Shown: positions 1 to 16,200 of the stretch, piece by piece
How positions within the stretch are numbered: position 1 is the stretch's first letter
Layout: each line of letters begins with the position of its first letter
NCBI GenBank assembly: GCA_020086605.1
Contig: JACBWW010000004.1
Coordinates: 20,347,624-20,411,623, forward strand
Direction of reading: 5' to 3'
Length of the DNA: 64,000 nucleotides
Source of the DNA: Lanius collurio
Lineage: Eukaryota > Chordata > Aves > Passeriformes > Laniidae
Notes under the pieces: model-generated
The model's input: the letters and a program-made list of their open reading frames with translations, nothing else
Told to the model about the DNA's origin: nothing
Database searches by the model: none
Translations under genes and position numbers: made by a program

Positions 1-104
1 AGGCCCGGGCATCCAGCTCTAGGTGGCCCTCTTTGGGCAGGGGCTTGGGCCTGATAATCTCCAGAGGTCCGTCCTAATCTCAGCCATGCTGTGGTTCTGT
101 GACA
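1..104 (+). mobile_element. CR1 LINE 3' end (fragment)
   Basis: The sequence reads like the 3' untranslated end of an avian CR1 retrotransposon: a 'GGCAGGGGCTTGG...TGATAATCTCCAGAGGTCC' block followed by a degenerate tail resembling the usual 'CCATTCTGTGATTCTGTGA'. Only the last ~100 bases are inside the window, so the element continues to the left. It lies in intron 1 of PSMA6, opposite to the gene's direction. Several mismatches to the usual tail suggest an old copy. Confidence 0.75.
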
Positions 105-2830
<2,726 letters not shown>

Positions 2831-3464
2831 AAAGGTGTCCTGGTGGCGTCCATCAGCAGCGGGTAAAGGGAAACAAAACCCCTCCTCAAGTTCTAAACTA
2901 AGTATTTCCACGTGTTCTCTTCCGTGAGAATTATATTAAAGCGAATACTTCAGAAAACTTGATTGAGATATTCATAGGCAGTTGTTGCCGCAGCTGCGTT
3001 ATAATGCGATGTTTAAAAGACTTTTTAATCGGTGGCCAGTGCAAAGGGAAATTCCCCAATTTTAAACTCGTGAATATATGCTCTTTTTGCCTTTCAACAT
3101 CTTGGAAATCCCCTACTCTTTGTGGGAAAGCATTTTTTAAAGTTTCTCATTAAAAGAGTTGGAAAAGCTTCGTTCTGGTATCCACACCTGTATTTTAAAA
3201 TTACTAGGTGAGTTTATTCTTTGTTGAAATAGCAGAATAAATGTGGTTTTTGTGTATGCCACACATTAAAAGTCTGCATTCTCAAATTTTTCAAAATACT
3301 TCTCCTTGTTTATTAATACTGTGGGAGAACAATATCCCGCTGTGTATTACAAGACTCAGAGTTTGCCCCTTTCATTAGGGAAGGACTTTGTGGGCAGACA
3401 TGAAACGTTCAAAGGTGTGATGCAAGCACTGGAACACAGAGAACGTGAAGATGTATGACTGCGT

Positions 3465-3780
3465 GTGCCGGGTCAGACACGGAGCCTGTCTTATCCAGTC
3501 CTCTGTCTCCAAATGTGGCCAAAGGAGGTATACCCAAGGTATTCAGATTAGAGAGAGCCTGTAATGGTACACTCCCTGAATCCTCTCCCAGTCTCCAACC
3601 ATCTGGAGGGACTTCCCAAGGCAGGGCTAGTGTCTGTTTATTTAGTAACCTTTGCTGGTCTCCCCTTGAACCCCCGTGAACTCCTTGAATCCGAGACATG
3701 CCATGGCAGAGTCGCTCAGTGTAACGACATGTTGTGTGGTTTTGTCTGAAACCTCACCTTTTATCTGAACCTGCTATCTG
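3465..3780 (+). repeat. Possible ancient interspersed repeat remnant
   Basis: The stretch starting 'GCCGGGTCAGACACGG' and continuing through '...TATCCAGTCCTCTGTCTCC' resembles the start of an old amniote interspersed repeat that reads roughly 'GGGTCAGACC...CCAGTATCCTGTCTCC'. The rest is too diverged to place by eye. The family assignment is from memory and uncertain. Confidence 0.3.
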
Positions 3781-4228
3781 CCAGTACCATTTGATGCTTT
3801 TGTACTGACAGAGCCAACAATGGATCCCTAGGCATTCCCTCCAGAACACTTGTGATTCTTATGACCTCTGTCTCTTAAGGCTAGTTTCTCCAAGATGATG
3901 ATCCCTACCTTTACAGTTCTTCCATCTACAAAGCTTCTATTGTCTAGAATGAATTTTTTCCCTCGAGAGAAAGGGGATCAGAAAATGGAAGTAATTATTA
4001 AGTATTCAGCCTGATTGCCAAACAGCAATCAAGAAAATCCTTAAGTTTGGAATAAAAGATTCAATATTTGAATTAGATAAAGGAAAGAGTAATAGCTGCT
4101 GAATACCATGGACATGATGGAGTGGAAGTCATGCTACTTTCAGGATATAGCTTCCTGAGTACAGCATTGTTTCAGAAGAGCAGTCACATGGTTGTGGTTT
4201 AATGTTAATCACTTCTGATCAAACATCT

Positions 4229-4264
4229 GCAGTCAAATTCTGTGTTGCAGTCAAGTTCTGTGTT
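4229..4264. repeat. Imperfect 18-bp tandem duplication
   Basis: Two adjacent copies of an 18-base unit, GCAGTCAAATTCTGTGTT and GCAGTCAAGTTCTGTGTT, differ at one base. It is a simple local duplication in intergenic DNA with no evident function. Confidence 0.85.
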
Positions 4265-6839
4265 GAGGAAAGCTGTTCTCACAGTCATCTTTTTAACATG
4301 ATAAGCAGTAAGTGGGGGATCTTGGAGGTGATAATAGCTGAAGTGCAGGCTGAATCAGTTCAGTCCTTCTCAACTCTATTTTGCCTGTGTGTCTCTGTTT
4401 CCATGGCACACAGCAAGCTGAGCTAAGGGCACATTCCTTCTGATTCCCATTCTCTCTCAGTGTGGTAGCAAATGGCAGTCAGTGTCTATCTGGGGGCACC
4501 AACTGCTGTGCTGTTTGGAAGACTTGCCTTTCTGGCATTCAGCATGAACCTATCTGTGTAATAAATTACCTTGAATTTTTACTGGACCACTATATAAACA
4601 GCAGTAGATGTCAAATAGATCTGCTATTAGCTATCGGCTTTGGTTTGGCTCTCACATTCATTTTTATTGCCAGTGAAACCCTCAGAATTCCTTTTAGATA
4701 CTTAGAAGCAAATCCTCATTTTCATTGTTAATCTTGAAATGCTGTGTTTCAGTGACCTGAAATTTGAAGACTTAGGGCAACTCAAAAGAAATGTTATTTC
4801 GCAGAGTCTTAAATAAAATTAAAACAATTAACCTCAGTCAGAACTGAGCCTCTGGATACCATGTGCATGTATGGTATACAGCTGATAAAGTCTGTAGGTT
4901 CATCACTAATATTTCCCCTTTGGCTCCAGACAGGCCATTAATTCCCTGTAAGGAACTATAGAGAAGTGTACTAGCAGCAAACATAGACAAAAGAAGCCAC
5001 AAATCTGACACCAATGTTGTAACACCTTCCAACTGTAAATTCTATATGCTGTTCCATCATTCCCTTAATATACTAGTAAATGTGTATTTAGGAAGTAATA
5101 TTATTTAGGAGGCATTACGGTATCACTGTAAGAACAGTGTTTTAGGTGAAACCCAAGTGATTGATTAGGGACATGTCCTCAGCAAAAAGGAAGTAGAGGA
5201 TGCATTCATTACAGTTATATGTGGATATTTTGCATGTCTGTTAATGACTAGGGTGAGGTAAAATACAAACTTCAACAGATGAATATGTCTGGCAATAAAA
5301 TGGATATCCTGAAGGTGCAGTTTCTGCTCAGCCAGGGCTGACTTAAGGCAGACCTCCTGCAGGGTCCCACCTTCTGCAGCCTGACATTTGAACCCCACTC
5401 CCACACAGGTTCCAGTACTTGTGCAATGGTGCTAGTTGAGTGCAACAATGCAGATTCTGACTGAGCCAAAACAAATTTTTAAGACCCAGCTCTGCATTGC
5501 TTTGGGCTGCATGCCCGTCAGAGCTAGTACCAAACAAGGACTATAACAGAGCTGATTCACAGCAGCCTATGCCACGCAGAACTTCATACAGAGGGCAAGG
5601 CAGCCTTGCACAGAGCAGTAGCTGCTAAGCAGTCCTGTACAGGAGCAGACACCTAGTTTGAAAGCACTATTTCCACTTTCAAGGAGATGTGGCAGTTCTC
5701 TGACTTAAAGAATTATAAAAGCAATCTTCTGAAAAATTAAAAGTATTGAGGATTGAGAGAAGTACATCCAATCTGTCTGCTTTCCCTGGTGGACTCATAG
5801 GGGCTGTCATGTTCTGTCAGGAAAAGGGTCTGTGATAAACACTACCAACAATATGATGAATTTAAAGCCAAGGTTTAATGTTACCTTAAGAGGCACCCGG
5901 CTCCTCTACACTTTCTGTACCTGAAGGACATGACTGTATGCAAATCACACTTGCTGGTTTACAAACTGATACCAGAAGTAGAACATGTGCCAGGATTGTC
6001 CTGGAAAAAAAATAGCAAGGAACATGCTTGAATGCAGACTCCTGAGGGAGCTTGTCATGGGACCCTGCAAGAGCTCAGAACTGGAAGTTCTATACAAAAA
6101 GATCTTCATGGTTCATCTTCAAACAGAAGATTTTTGTAGAAGACAAATGTGACAAACCCAGGTTATTTCATCTGAGATTTATGTGGCATTTGTGTTTTAG
6201 GGGGAGAAAGGTTTGCATTGAAGTTGTAAGTGCAATAAACATACACATTTACCACACATTTGCTTACAAACAACTTAGAACACTTTTCCTGTAATTTATA
6301 CTATTTTTTTTGCTTTATAACTTGGGATAGATTTTATAGAAATGTACAAGAAGCAGTTTCATCCTATTATTGTCTTTAAGAATTTCTAGCTATCAATTTT
6401 AATTAAAAAAAAATCCATTCATTTCCATAAGCAAATTATTGCAGTGATGCCAAATCCTGTCAGAAATGGCAAACTTAGGAATGTGTAAGAGCCACAAAAC
6501 ATTCCACTGGTTGTTTTCTTATTCTTCCAAACAAATTATTGCTTTATGTTGCTATAACCAATCTCTATGTGATCAAATGAATTAGAGTGAGGAAGTATTA
6601 GGTCTGTGTGTGTCTGGCGAATGGTAAATGCACCATTTGTCCCCCTTAGCTTCACTGATCAGAGGTAGACATTGAGCAACTCTGTTGCAAGGCCAGCCCC
6701 ACAAACTTTGAAGGTATTTTGCAAGTCCTGCTTAATTTCTTCAACATACAAAGTTTATGCATTTCAGTGTAGATTAAAAACTTGAGAAAAATAAAAGATA
6801 AAAATGTCCAAGCTGTAATTCCAACAGGAAAAATCAAGT

Positions 6840-6845
6840 TTTAAT
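6840..6845 (-). terminator. Candidate PRORP poly(A) signal (ATTAAA)
   Basis: TTTAAT on the plus strand gives ATTAAA on the PRORP strand about 235 bases past the PRORP stop codon. It is the first reasonable hexamer seen downstream. Another ATTAAA-type match lies farther on, near 6397-6403, so the true site is not settled. Confidence 0.3.
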
Positions 6846-7080
6846 TCAACTCACAAAAATTGCCTGTAAAAATGGAAATAATGGACCTAATTCATCCCCC
6901 CGGACCTCACTGATGTTAACAGTTGTATGCAGGAATGATTTTGTCATGCAGTCACTGAATGTTCTTTAGTTACACACCTCACACATTAATCCCGTAATTG
7001 TCCTGCTGAGTTCTCCTAGCCAGCAACAGTGATTACAAAAGAAAAAAAAAAGGCAGCTTCAGCTTGTCCAATTTGATTTT

Positions 7081-7212
7081 TCATAATTTCTGTTGAATGC
7101 AGAGCCATTTTCTTGGTACTCGATATGAATATTTTTCCTCAAAAACATCTTTATAGGGAATATGCCATGTATCACCTGTAGTCTGTACCACACAGTCATA
7201 ACGGAAAGCAGG
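7081..7212 (-). CDS. PRORP: PRORP coding exon 7 (last)
   Basis: A 43-codon exon ending in TGA at 7083-7081. The acceptor is TTTTTTCCCAACAG. It encodes ...[13 protein letters not shown]... and ...KWLCIQQKL, supplying His564 and Cys585, the second half of the zinc site that ties the C-terminus back to the central CxxC. The phase fits exon 6 exactly. Confidence 0.96.
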   Translation of the reverse strand, partial: PAFRYDCVVQTTGDTWHIPYKDVFEEKYSYRVPRKWLCIQQKL

Positions 7213-10200
7213 CTGTTGGGAAAAAACAAAGGAAAACCATTTTTTTTTAGACTTTATACAACACATTACTAAAATACCAATTACAGGTAGTTATGACTTC
7301 CAATGCTTACCTAAGGAGTGTCTATAGTTTTATCTCTTAACAACCCTCATTTTCTTCACAAAACAAATCTAAATTTTAGTACTGGAGGAAAAACTAAACT
7401 ATCTTTTAGTATTTTGTGGTCTAGGAGTCATTATAAATTCTATCTTCCATCAGCACCAGTTACTAATGATTTCAGCATAATGCACTCAATTTCTAGAAAT
7501 AGCAAAATGATTGTTGTTCTGTTCAGTTAAATGAAATCACATGGGAATTACTCAGGATGTGGAGTTTATAGGCTTGAACATAGGATTTAATGACATTAAT
7601 GACATCTTGTATTTGTTCTCCTAGTCTCTCTCTTTACAGAGCTGGCTTGCTCTGTTCCAAGAAGACATAAGAAAAGGAGATGTAAGAAGAGGGTTTATCA
7701 CTAACACTTTCAGAAGCATCTGGTTGAACAAATAGAATAAACAATTTTTCTGGTCTATTATGTTACAGGTATACTAATTCAACATATATAAGATGAATGC
7801 AAAAGAAACATTACTGGTTGGTAATTATGGTTGTCAGGATATACTATCACTCCATATGTATAATCTTGGAATTCTACTTCCCTGTGGCAGCTTCCAGAAT
7901 AACTTAGAAGACAACTATGACTAGGAATATCAATCATCCAAATCACTTCTATGGGAAGTCAGATGTGAAAATTAGTAGTCCTTTGTACATAAGAAAGAAA
8001 CAACGTGTAGCTCAGGTAACCCAACATTCATTATTTGGCTCCATAAGAAGAAATGTACATATGGCAATAGTGAATGAAAGACTGTGTCATTCTTACAAAC
8101 TGGTGTCTCTGTAATTATGAATGTTATTTTACAGTTTTAACCAGAGAAGGAACAAAATTAATCTGCATAGGTGCAGTATTCCTGTATTCCTTTAAGCCTG
8201 CAATAACAATACAGATAGACCAGATAACAAAAAACTGCATACAGAATGTCACATGATGAATTTTTCCCTAAAAAATCTTAAAACAGCTGCAAACCTGTTA
8301 ATGTACTGTTCCCAAGGATACATGTCTCCTAGACAAGAACAGTAGTATTCGGCCATAACATGACATTACTGCATTTTCTGCAGCTGAATATTAACTATAA
8401 ACCTGACTGTTCTGGGCTTTCCCTCATGTAACTATACCTATGCTAGATTACTATTACAGTAAATACTGAAATACTTGTGTTTTTCTGCTTCTTTAAAATA
8501 AAAATGAAAGAATTTCTATTGTAAAATTAGAACCATGATATTTTATAATACTGCTGCAGAGGAGAATAAGGGATTTCAAAGTTTAAAATAAATTAAAACA
8601 ACAGCATTCAGGTTTTACTGAGGCCAGGAATGGTTCCAGAGTTTCCAGCACTGGAAAGATTTGTACACAAATTTTTATTTACATTTTCATTGTAAGCATT
8701 TAGATACCATTTTTTGGCTTTCCAACAATTTTCTTGTTTGTGGCGTGCTCTGTGGATCCAGTGAATTTTCAGTTAACCTGGGAGTTTTGAGCGCATTGGC
8801 ACAAATCCATTTTTTAGACTTCAACATGATATTCTGGCATCCAGAGTTTAAAATCATTTAACTTCAATGAATATGCTGTGTGTGTTTTCTGACTGCAGCG
8901 GGAAAACTCACCAAAAACTTTATACTCCTTCTTTCTGCAGAAGGGAAGAACACTATCTGGTGTCCACGCTGCCACTTACGGAACAGATGACGTGTCAGAC
9001 TGTCGGGAAGACAAGCCTTGTGATCCCGGAGGAAGTCTCTGGTAACAAACTTGCAATGCTTGCCTGATCGGAGCGTGGCATATAACAAGAAGGCATCATC
9101 TTCAGAGCTTCACAGAACAAATGGAAAAGACTGTCGTCATTCACAAGGCAGTAAGTGGTTGCAGGAAGTGATTCAAATGCTGATCAAAATTTATTCATCA
9201 GCAACACTGAAAATTCCCACCACTACTCTAGTTCCCTGGTAAAATACAAAATTGCTTACAACAGGGCATCAAAAGATGGAGTGCAATAAAATTAATTGTA
9301 TGCTACATAGAGCACTTTTTTTTCTCCTATCACAATCTGATGATAGAACAATATAATCTCCTGCCACAAAGTTTAAGAATACCATGCAATGTAGAACAGA
9401 ACTGCTAAAACTCAACAGTGTACCCCCACACAGCAGCAGACCACAACTGCGCACTGATGCTACCAGAAATTCTCTAAGTTCAAGGCAGTGTGCTCTTGGC
9501 AGTGGTTTTATCAGTCATAAATCCTAATAAACCATACAGCTGTCAATATGATTCTAAGTGATGAATGTATTTTTTATGTATTTTTGAAGCAAGTATAGCA
9601 AGGTATATGTTTCTTTCACACATACAGATAGAGATACTAGTAATGGTACTAAAAACTAGAGCAAAATGCACATAAATCAGATATTGGTCTCTATTATATT
9701 GAGCCATTTTCTTCAACTTACATATTTTCAGCAAAGAAGAAGTCAGCCTTACTCTGCATCTCTTTCATAATCTCTCTTTTCCAGTTTGGAGAATTCATCA
9801 GCATATGTTTGCGGCCCAGCACAAGCAACCGGGCATTCTCTTTTGCCAGGCAGTTGACAGCATCAAACAGCTGCAAAAAACAAAGCAAACCCAAAGATTT
9901 TTTTTTAGCTGTAAAAACAGAGTGACAGGGAACATTTTCATGTGTGTCTCAACTAGAGGGACTTCTAGACTACTCTCGTTTCATCGAGTTATTAACTGCA
10001 ATGACAAAGAAAAAAAAAAAAAACGACAAACCAATTCATTGAAGGAAGCTGCTCTCAACCAGACAGGAAATACAGTGCTTTTATACACCAGCTCTTGCAG
10101 TTTAAATGACATGAATGCCCTCGGACAGAGTTGCATGGAGATGTCAGGAAGTTCCGAGACAGCTGCGGGAAGTGAATCACGCTGGGATTTAAGTAATACT

Positions 10201-13200
10201 AATTTCGCATCACGGAGCCCCGGGAGCCCTGAGCACACCGCCTCTCCAGCCCCGCCTGCTGGCCGAGCTGGAGAACTACACGGCCCGAGCTGCCCTGTGG
10301 GGAAGCGGCGAGCGGCAGGAGATGGAAATCCCTGACCGCGGGACTAAGGCTTTAGGAAAACCACATCCAGACTGGCTGGCCACTTGTGAGCCAACTCACT
10401 GAGGTGGTAAATTCACTTCAGAGTGGCCTTTCAGCTGTGCCTGTTCTTCAACAAGTGCTTCTCAGGACAGACACTTGTGCCTGGGACCTCGTCTCCCTGC
10501 TTCACCCAGACTGAATTCGGGGAGGACAAAGGTTCTGGCTTTCAGCATCCAGGTTATTTCTGCTCACAAAACAATGGCATTTTTTCTTTCTGTTTCTTGA
10601 GATTGATGTATCTATCATATTTGAAAGACAAGGACAGCATGCACAACCACCAGGGAAAGGTATTTCCTAATTTTTACCTGCATTTGCTGCCACTATTTGT
10701 CAACATACAATCTCCTGATTATTCTTTAATCCTTCTTCCTGCTTTTCTGGCTACTTCTCTCTTCCTTGTTACTTTTTCTCCCTGTAATACCTTCAACTGC
10801 CCTTTTCCTCTTGCTCTTTTCCCTACTTTTGTCCTATTTGTGATTCTTACTGTTTTTTGGTATCCTTCACTTTTGATTCGGGGGCTAGAAAGAATTATTC
10901 ATGTAATTGTTGTGTGCCATTTTACAATGCATTTAGTTTCATCTACCTGCAAGTACCAAGAGAAATGGGTGGCCCCACTCAGTCTTCTCTCAAGATGCAC
11001 ATTCTCACTACTTCTGTTGTGTCAGATCTATGTCACAATTACTCACCAGCCCCCTGATCCAACAAAAGACATTTTTTTTGTAAGGTTGAGCTTGCAGCAA
11101 CCCAACAGATAGACTTGAGTCAAAGGTTCAGTGACTGATGGGATTACTGGAGGTGGTGAGGACAGGAAGTGTGGGACTGCCCTTCACAGTAAAGGACCTG
11201 CAGATGGATCAAATTTCTGGCACGAATCTGGATCTGAGATCTGGGAGAGAAGGCCAGAAGATTTTCTACATTAATTCAAACTGCTGAGCTATAAGCTGCT
11301 GTTCCAGTATTGATTCTGAGGGACGAAGGGCTCTGTTTTCATACAGATATAGGGGCTTGGTGCTAATGAAAAGCACAAACACCTAACAGTACCTATTGGA
11401 ACTGGCTTCCTGCTTCCAGGAGATCACACTGGCTATTGGCTATACATGCATACAATCTACTTTTCCTTGGTTAAAACAAACAAAACATAATGTGAGCAGG
11501 AAAAGGTCAAATGCAGTAACTTCTCATGCACTGAACCAGTCCTGCAAATAGCTGGATACAAATATAAAAAGGAGAATTAAGTTGGTTAATCTGAGTTCAT
11601 TAAAGCTAATAAAAGTTAGGAATGTAGCTACTGCATCCACAGACATTTTCATGTGCAGAAGTCAACAGAGAAGAAATAATAAGCATAAGTAACTTTAGCA
11701 AACCCTTACAAATTCCAAATGAAAATACTTTTTCTTTTTGCCTAATGTTTTAGGCATTATGGGAAGGTTAGCAAAAAATCATGTGAAAAAAAGAAGTTAA
11801 AAAACTGTTCCAGATACAGATTGGTCAATAGTGGCTATTCCCAAGTTTATGAAAGACTTAAGTGTCTTGGATCTAGCTCCTGTAAGTCTTTCTTTCTGGA
11901 GGTTATAGCTAGTGGCACTTTGTACCTGTTATTCATGTGGACTTTCTTGTCCTACATATTATTAATATATGAGGTTTTCTAGTGTGCAGTGCTTCTGGAA
12001 AAAAATTGAGAGGCTGCCATAAATTAGCTACAGCAATGGAAAAACTTGAACCAGGCCTAAAATGTAGTAAAATTAAAGGGAGTCAACATCTTAAAATTTT
12101 TAAACTCCTGCTTACATAACAACCCACTGTCCCTCCTCTACATAACACAGAGATTAACCTTACACAACTAAAATACAGATTTTGTTTTCCTAAGATAAAA
12201 ATTTTGTTCTGCACACCCCTCTTATCTGACACAACGTTACTACAGAGCCTTTTATCTCACTTTAGGCTTGGGCACTTAATGGGGGTGGTCTGCAAGGAGT
12301 CACACAACTTACATGGGGGGGTTTCCTAAGTGTGTCTACTCCCATGCCTGGCTGCTTCTCAAGAAAGGAAGATGTAAGGTACACAGTAACACTTGTTTTA
12401 GTCACAGAGGAAACTAACTGAACATAATGGTGTTAATACAAAAACAGCAGTAGTGCGCTCTCATTTTAAAATTATTTTATTAATTTCGTAGTTCCAGAAG
12501 TTACATGAGTGTATAATGGAGCACAAGAAAGACAGATTAATTACTCTAACTCATACAAGGAACTATCTACAGAGCAGGATACAGATTTCCCTAAGACTTC
12601 ACTGCCAGTCCCTTTCTGATCACTAGGTCACACTGTGCCACGTGTCCCCAGTTTCAAAGGTCATTTGGAGGTAGGACAGCCTTTCTCCTTAGGTACTACT
12701 GGTAGATTCCCACTTGTGAAATGGGAAATCCCTACGCACTGCTGCTGGCAGGCACAGCACTCAGTGATTCAGCAAAAGGTGACTCACCTGTATACACCTA
12801 TAGCATGAAGAAGTAACCACCAAAAATATTTAAATCACATTTTTTATTAATAAATCATGCTTGACATTGCTTAAACATTTGGTTTCACTGACTGGCATTT
12901 AAAAGCAAAACTCACCTACAGGTTATCTGCTAATAAGAGCAACAAACTGCTCTATTTTCACCTGTTGTTAGTGCTGCCTCCCACCCAACTGTAGCTGTGA
13001 AACTGCAGAGGAAACCCCAACACAGACCACGGGCTCAGAGCTGCCAGTACTGCACTCTGTCAGGCAAGGCTAAGAATAAGCATTGTCTCCAAAGTTTAGC
13101 AAGAAATTGGAGCCAGTCAAAAGAGGTGATTGTCCCACTTCACTAGTGTGGCCTCACCTCAAGTCCTGGGTGTAGCTTTGGGTGCCACAATATAAAAAAG

Positions 13201-16200
13201 ACATTAAACTGTTGGAAAGCATCCAAAAGAGAGCAGTGAAGATGGTGAAGGGCCTGGAGGGGAAGCTGTATGAGCAGCACAGAGGTCATGCTCAGTCTAT
13301 TCATCGTGGACAAGAGGAGACACCTCACTGCAGTTACAACTACCTCTTGAGGGGAAGAGGAAGGGCAGGCACTGATCTCTTTGGTGACCAGTGACAGAGC
13401 CCATGTCCTGGGAATGTCCTGGAGCTGGGTAAGGAGAGTTTTAGATTGGATATTGGGAAAAGCTGCTTCACCCAGAGGGTGTTTGGGCACTGGAACAGGT
13501 TTCCCAGGGAAGTGGTCATAGCACCAAGCCTGACAGAGTTCAAGAAGCGCTTGGGCAACACTGTCAGGGACATGGTGCAATTCTTGGGGTGTCCTGCACA
13601 GGGCCAAGAGTTGGGACTTCAATGATCCTTGTAAGTCCCTTCCAACTGAGGACATTCTGTGATTCTATTCATGAACTCCTTTCACCACCACATTTATTTT
13701 AACTTAAGAGTTTCACCATTTTTGGTTTCCCTTTTCCATACTGTAGACCAAGCTCAAGAAAAACTTGTTTACTTTAGTCCCACACACAGGAGAGAGACAC
13801 AATGAGAAGCCAGAGTTTTTTCCCACAGGACAGTCAATTATTCAGGGAAGGCATGTGTGCTGCTTGCAAGAAAGGCTGGACTTTCTCACTGAGCCTGGTA
13901 ATTTCACCAAACTACATTCAATACCATTATCACAGCACCAAATTCAAATGCTTTTTATATTCTCTACATTATTATTGATGACAGTATAAATTAGTCTCAA
14001 GTCCTCTTAACTCAAATACAGAGGCAGTATACACATTTCTTGATTTCCCTAGAGATTATCTGTCCCTGACTAGCAAGGGAGTAGCTACTTTGAAGGGAAA
14101 GCAGTGATGGATGAGTAAGTAACAGTCACTAAGATTGATCAGCCTGGTTTACTCTCTGCTCTTTAGACAGGTAACAGCTAACTCTTGGGAATTATCCCTT
14201 ACAACACTGGGGATCTTTGCAATACTGCAGAAACAATTTTGTTGGGAATATTTGTATCCTGTGTTACAGTAAGACTATTTAGACTGATGTAACACATCAT
14301 GATGTAAAACTCTACCAGTGACAGCACTTCACATATCAGTGATGGCCATCACACAATGTTTAACATGTTTTAACCTGTCTGCATTGACTCTGCGCCTAGA
14401 ATTGACTTATCCTCTCTTGACACATTCACTAGAGGTATGTCTTAACTCCCTATCACAATTAATTAAAATTTGCAGTTCATTTTTAGATGTTAGCTTTTAC
14501 TCTTAACAGTCAACACTATTAATCAAAGGCAGATTATTGATTGAGCAGGAAAACTAAACCACAGAAGCAGATTCCCAAGTTGATTTAATATAGATTGAGG
14601 ATGGTACAGTAGCCTCAGTTTGCTCAGATGAGATGATGCCTAAATATAGCCCTGCTGCTTGCAGAGTAAGTTGGTATTCAGAGGCTGAAGATCCTTTTGC
14701 AGCCACGTCCAAACTGACTGGTACCAAGTGTATACCAAGACACCTGGTGCTCCTGCACAGTCCAGTGTTCCCACTGCCTGGCAGACTTGGCTCAGTTGCA
14801 ACACTGGGTGAACGTAAACACATTATTTTCAGGTCAAAATTGACTTCAACAATACCCCATGGATGGTGACCAAGCTAATGAGCCATCTTGTATCCTGAGT
14901 AGTGGGGAGAATGAAGCAGAGTAGCTGTGAATATATTCAGGTCAGATACAGAAGCAACAGCACAATTTATATTTTTTCTGTATTCATAGTACCCTGGCTG
15001 TTATACCAGTAATGGGGATATCTTTAATTACAACTCCATTTGATTTCAACCGAAGATGCAATCTGCTCAAGATAATCCCTGAAACAATTCTGAATGTAGA
15101 AGTAATATGTCTGTAAATAATCTCTGACACTACGTTCTGCTGTATTATAAACTGTAAGACAAGTTTCCAGTTTCAAACAGAGCCACTCCTTTTATTCTAT
15201 TGATGAGCTCAGAGAACAGCATAATATGAGCCAAAATTGTGTAAATCAACTTCAGATTTGGTAAGACTATTATGAATTTCTCCTATGCAGATAGGGAGGG
15301 ATAGGTGCCTATCCTTCCCAGCAGAGAGCCATATAAGAAAAAAAAATGTTTTGAAATAGGTATTTTCTATCCAATTACAGTCATATCCTGCTCTGCCTTA
15401 TTCTCAAAAGGCACAAGGAGTAATCTAACCAACAGGGAAGCAGTATTTCCTAGGAGAATTAACAGAATCACAGTGGGATGCATGCAGAGATTGAAGAAAT
15501 ACATACACAATTTAAACACAGAATTGAAGTGTGTGTATGACATGAAGGATGGGGAGGTTGGCGGGGGATCATCAGGGAGGGGAGCCACTAGCTTTTTGGA
15601 ATCTGGTTTTTTAGAATGGCCTGTCATCTTCAAAAGATCTCAGCCACTTTGGCAAACCTTACACCTGAGAAACGTTTTAGTGTGAATATTCTTGCTCACA
15701 CTTTTTGGATGTCTCTGCTTTTGAACAGTAATATTTTCATTGTCATGATCTTTAGATGAATGAAGTTCAAACACAAATAAAAGAAAGAAAAATGGGTAGT
15801 GACAATAGTTAACATAGCATGCTATTAAATGAACAATGCCAAGAACTCTAGAAATGATGACTAAAGAAGATATGGACAGCTGAGGAGTTGCTGAATTTTA
15901 TAGTACAAGCAAAAGAGAAAAACAGACAAATTTTTCTGACTCTTACAATTCAAGAAACACACAAACAAATATTCTTCAGCTCTAACTGCATTTTTGGAAG
16001 TTGAATAAGTTACTTCAGTGCCAGTCAACTTTCTAAATCCAAGAATCACCTACAATATAATTTTCTTTCCCAATCACTTACTAAAAAATGTAATATTGAT
16101 TTAAATGTACAAGCACACCCTTTGATGTTGTGTCAGCAATTATGAAGTAGGAATAAAGATGTAAGAGAAAGGGTGAATCTGAAATCCAAAGCAGCATTCT

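Larger units (their letters stand above)
2831..6838. other. Intergenic region between PRORP 3' end and PSMA6 promoter
   Basis: About 4 kb with no supported gene on either strand; open frames are short and lack recognisable domains. It holds a possible old interspersed repeat near 3465-3780 and a short imperfect tandem duplication at 4229-4264. The left part of 5900-6838 may include downstream PRORP 3' UTR if a distal poly(A) site is used. Confidence 0.6.

Noticed and set aside
13143..13655. A 170-codon minus-strand open frame.
   Set aside because: It is the antisense of the CR1 copy at 13140-13668.
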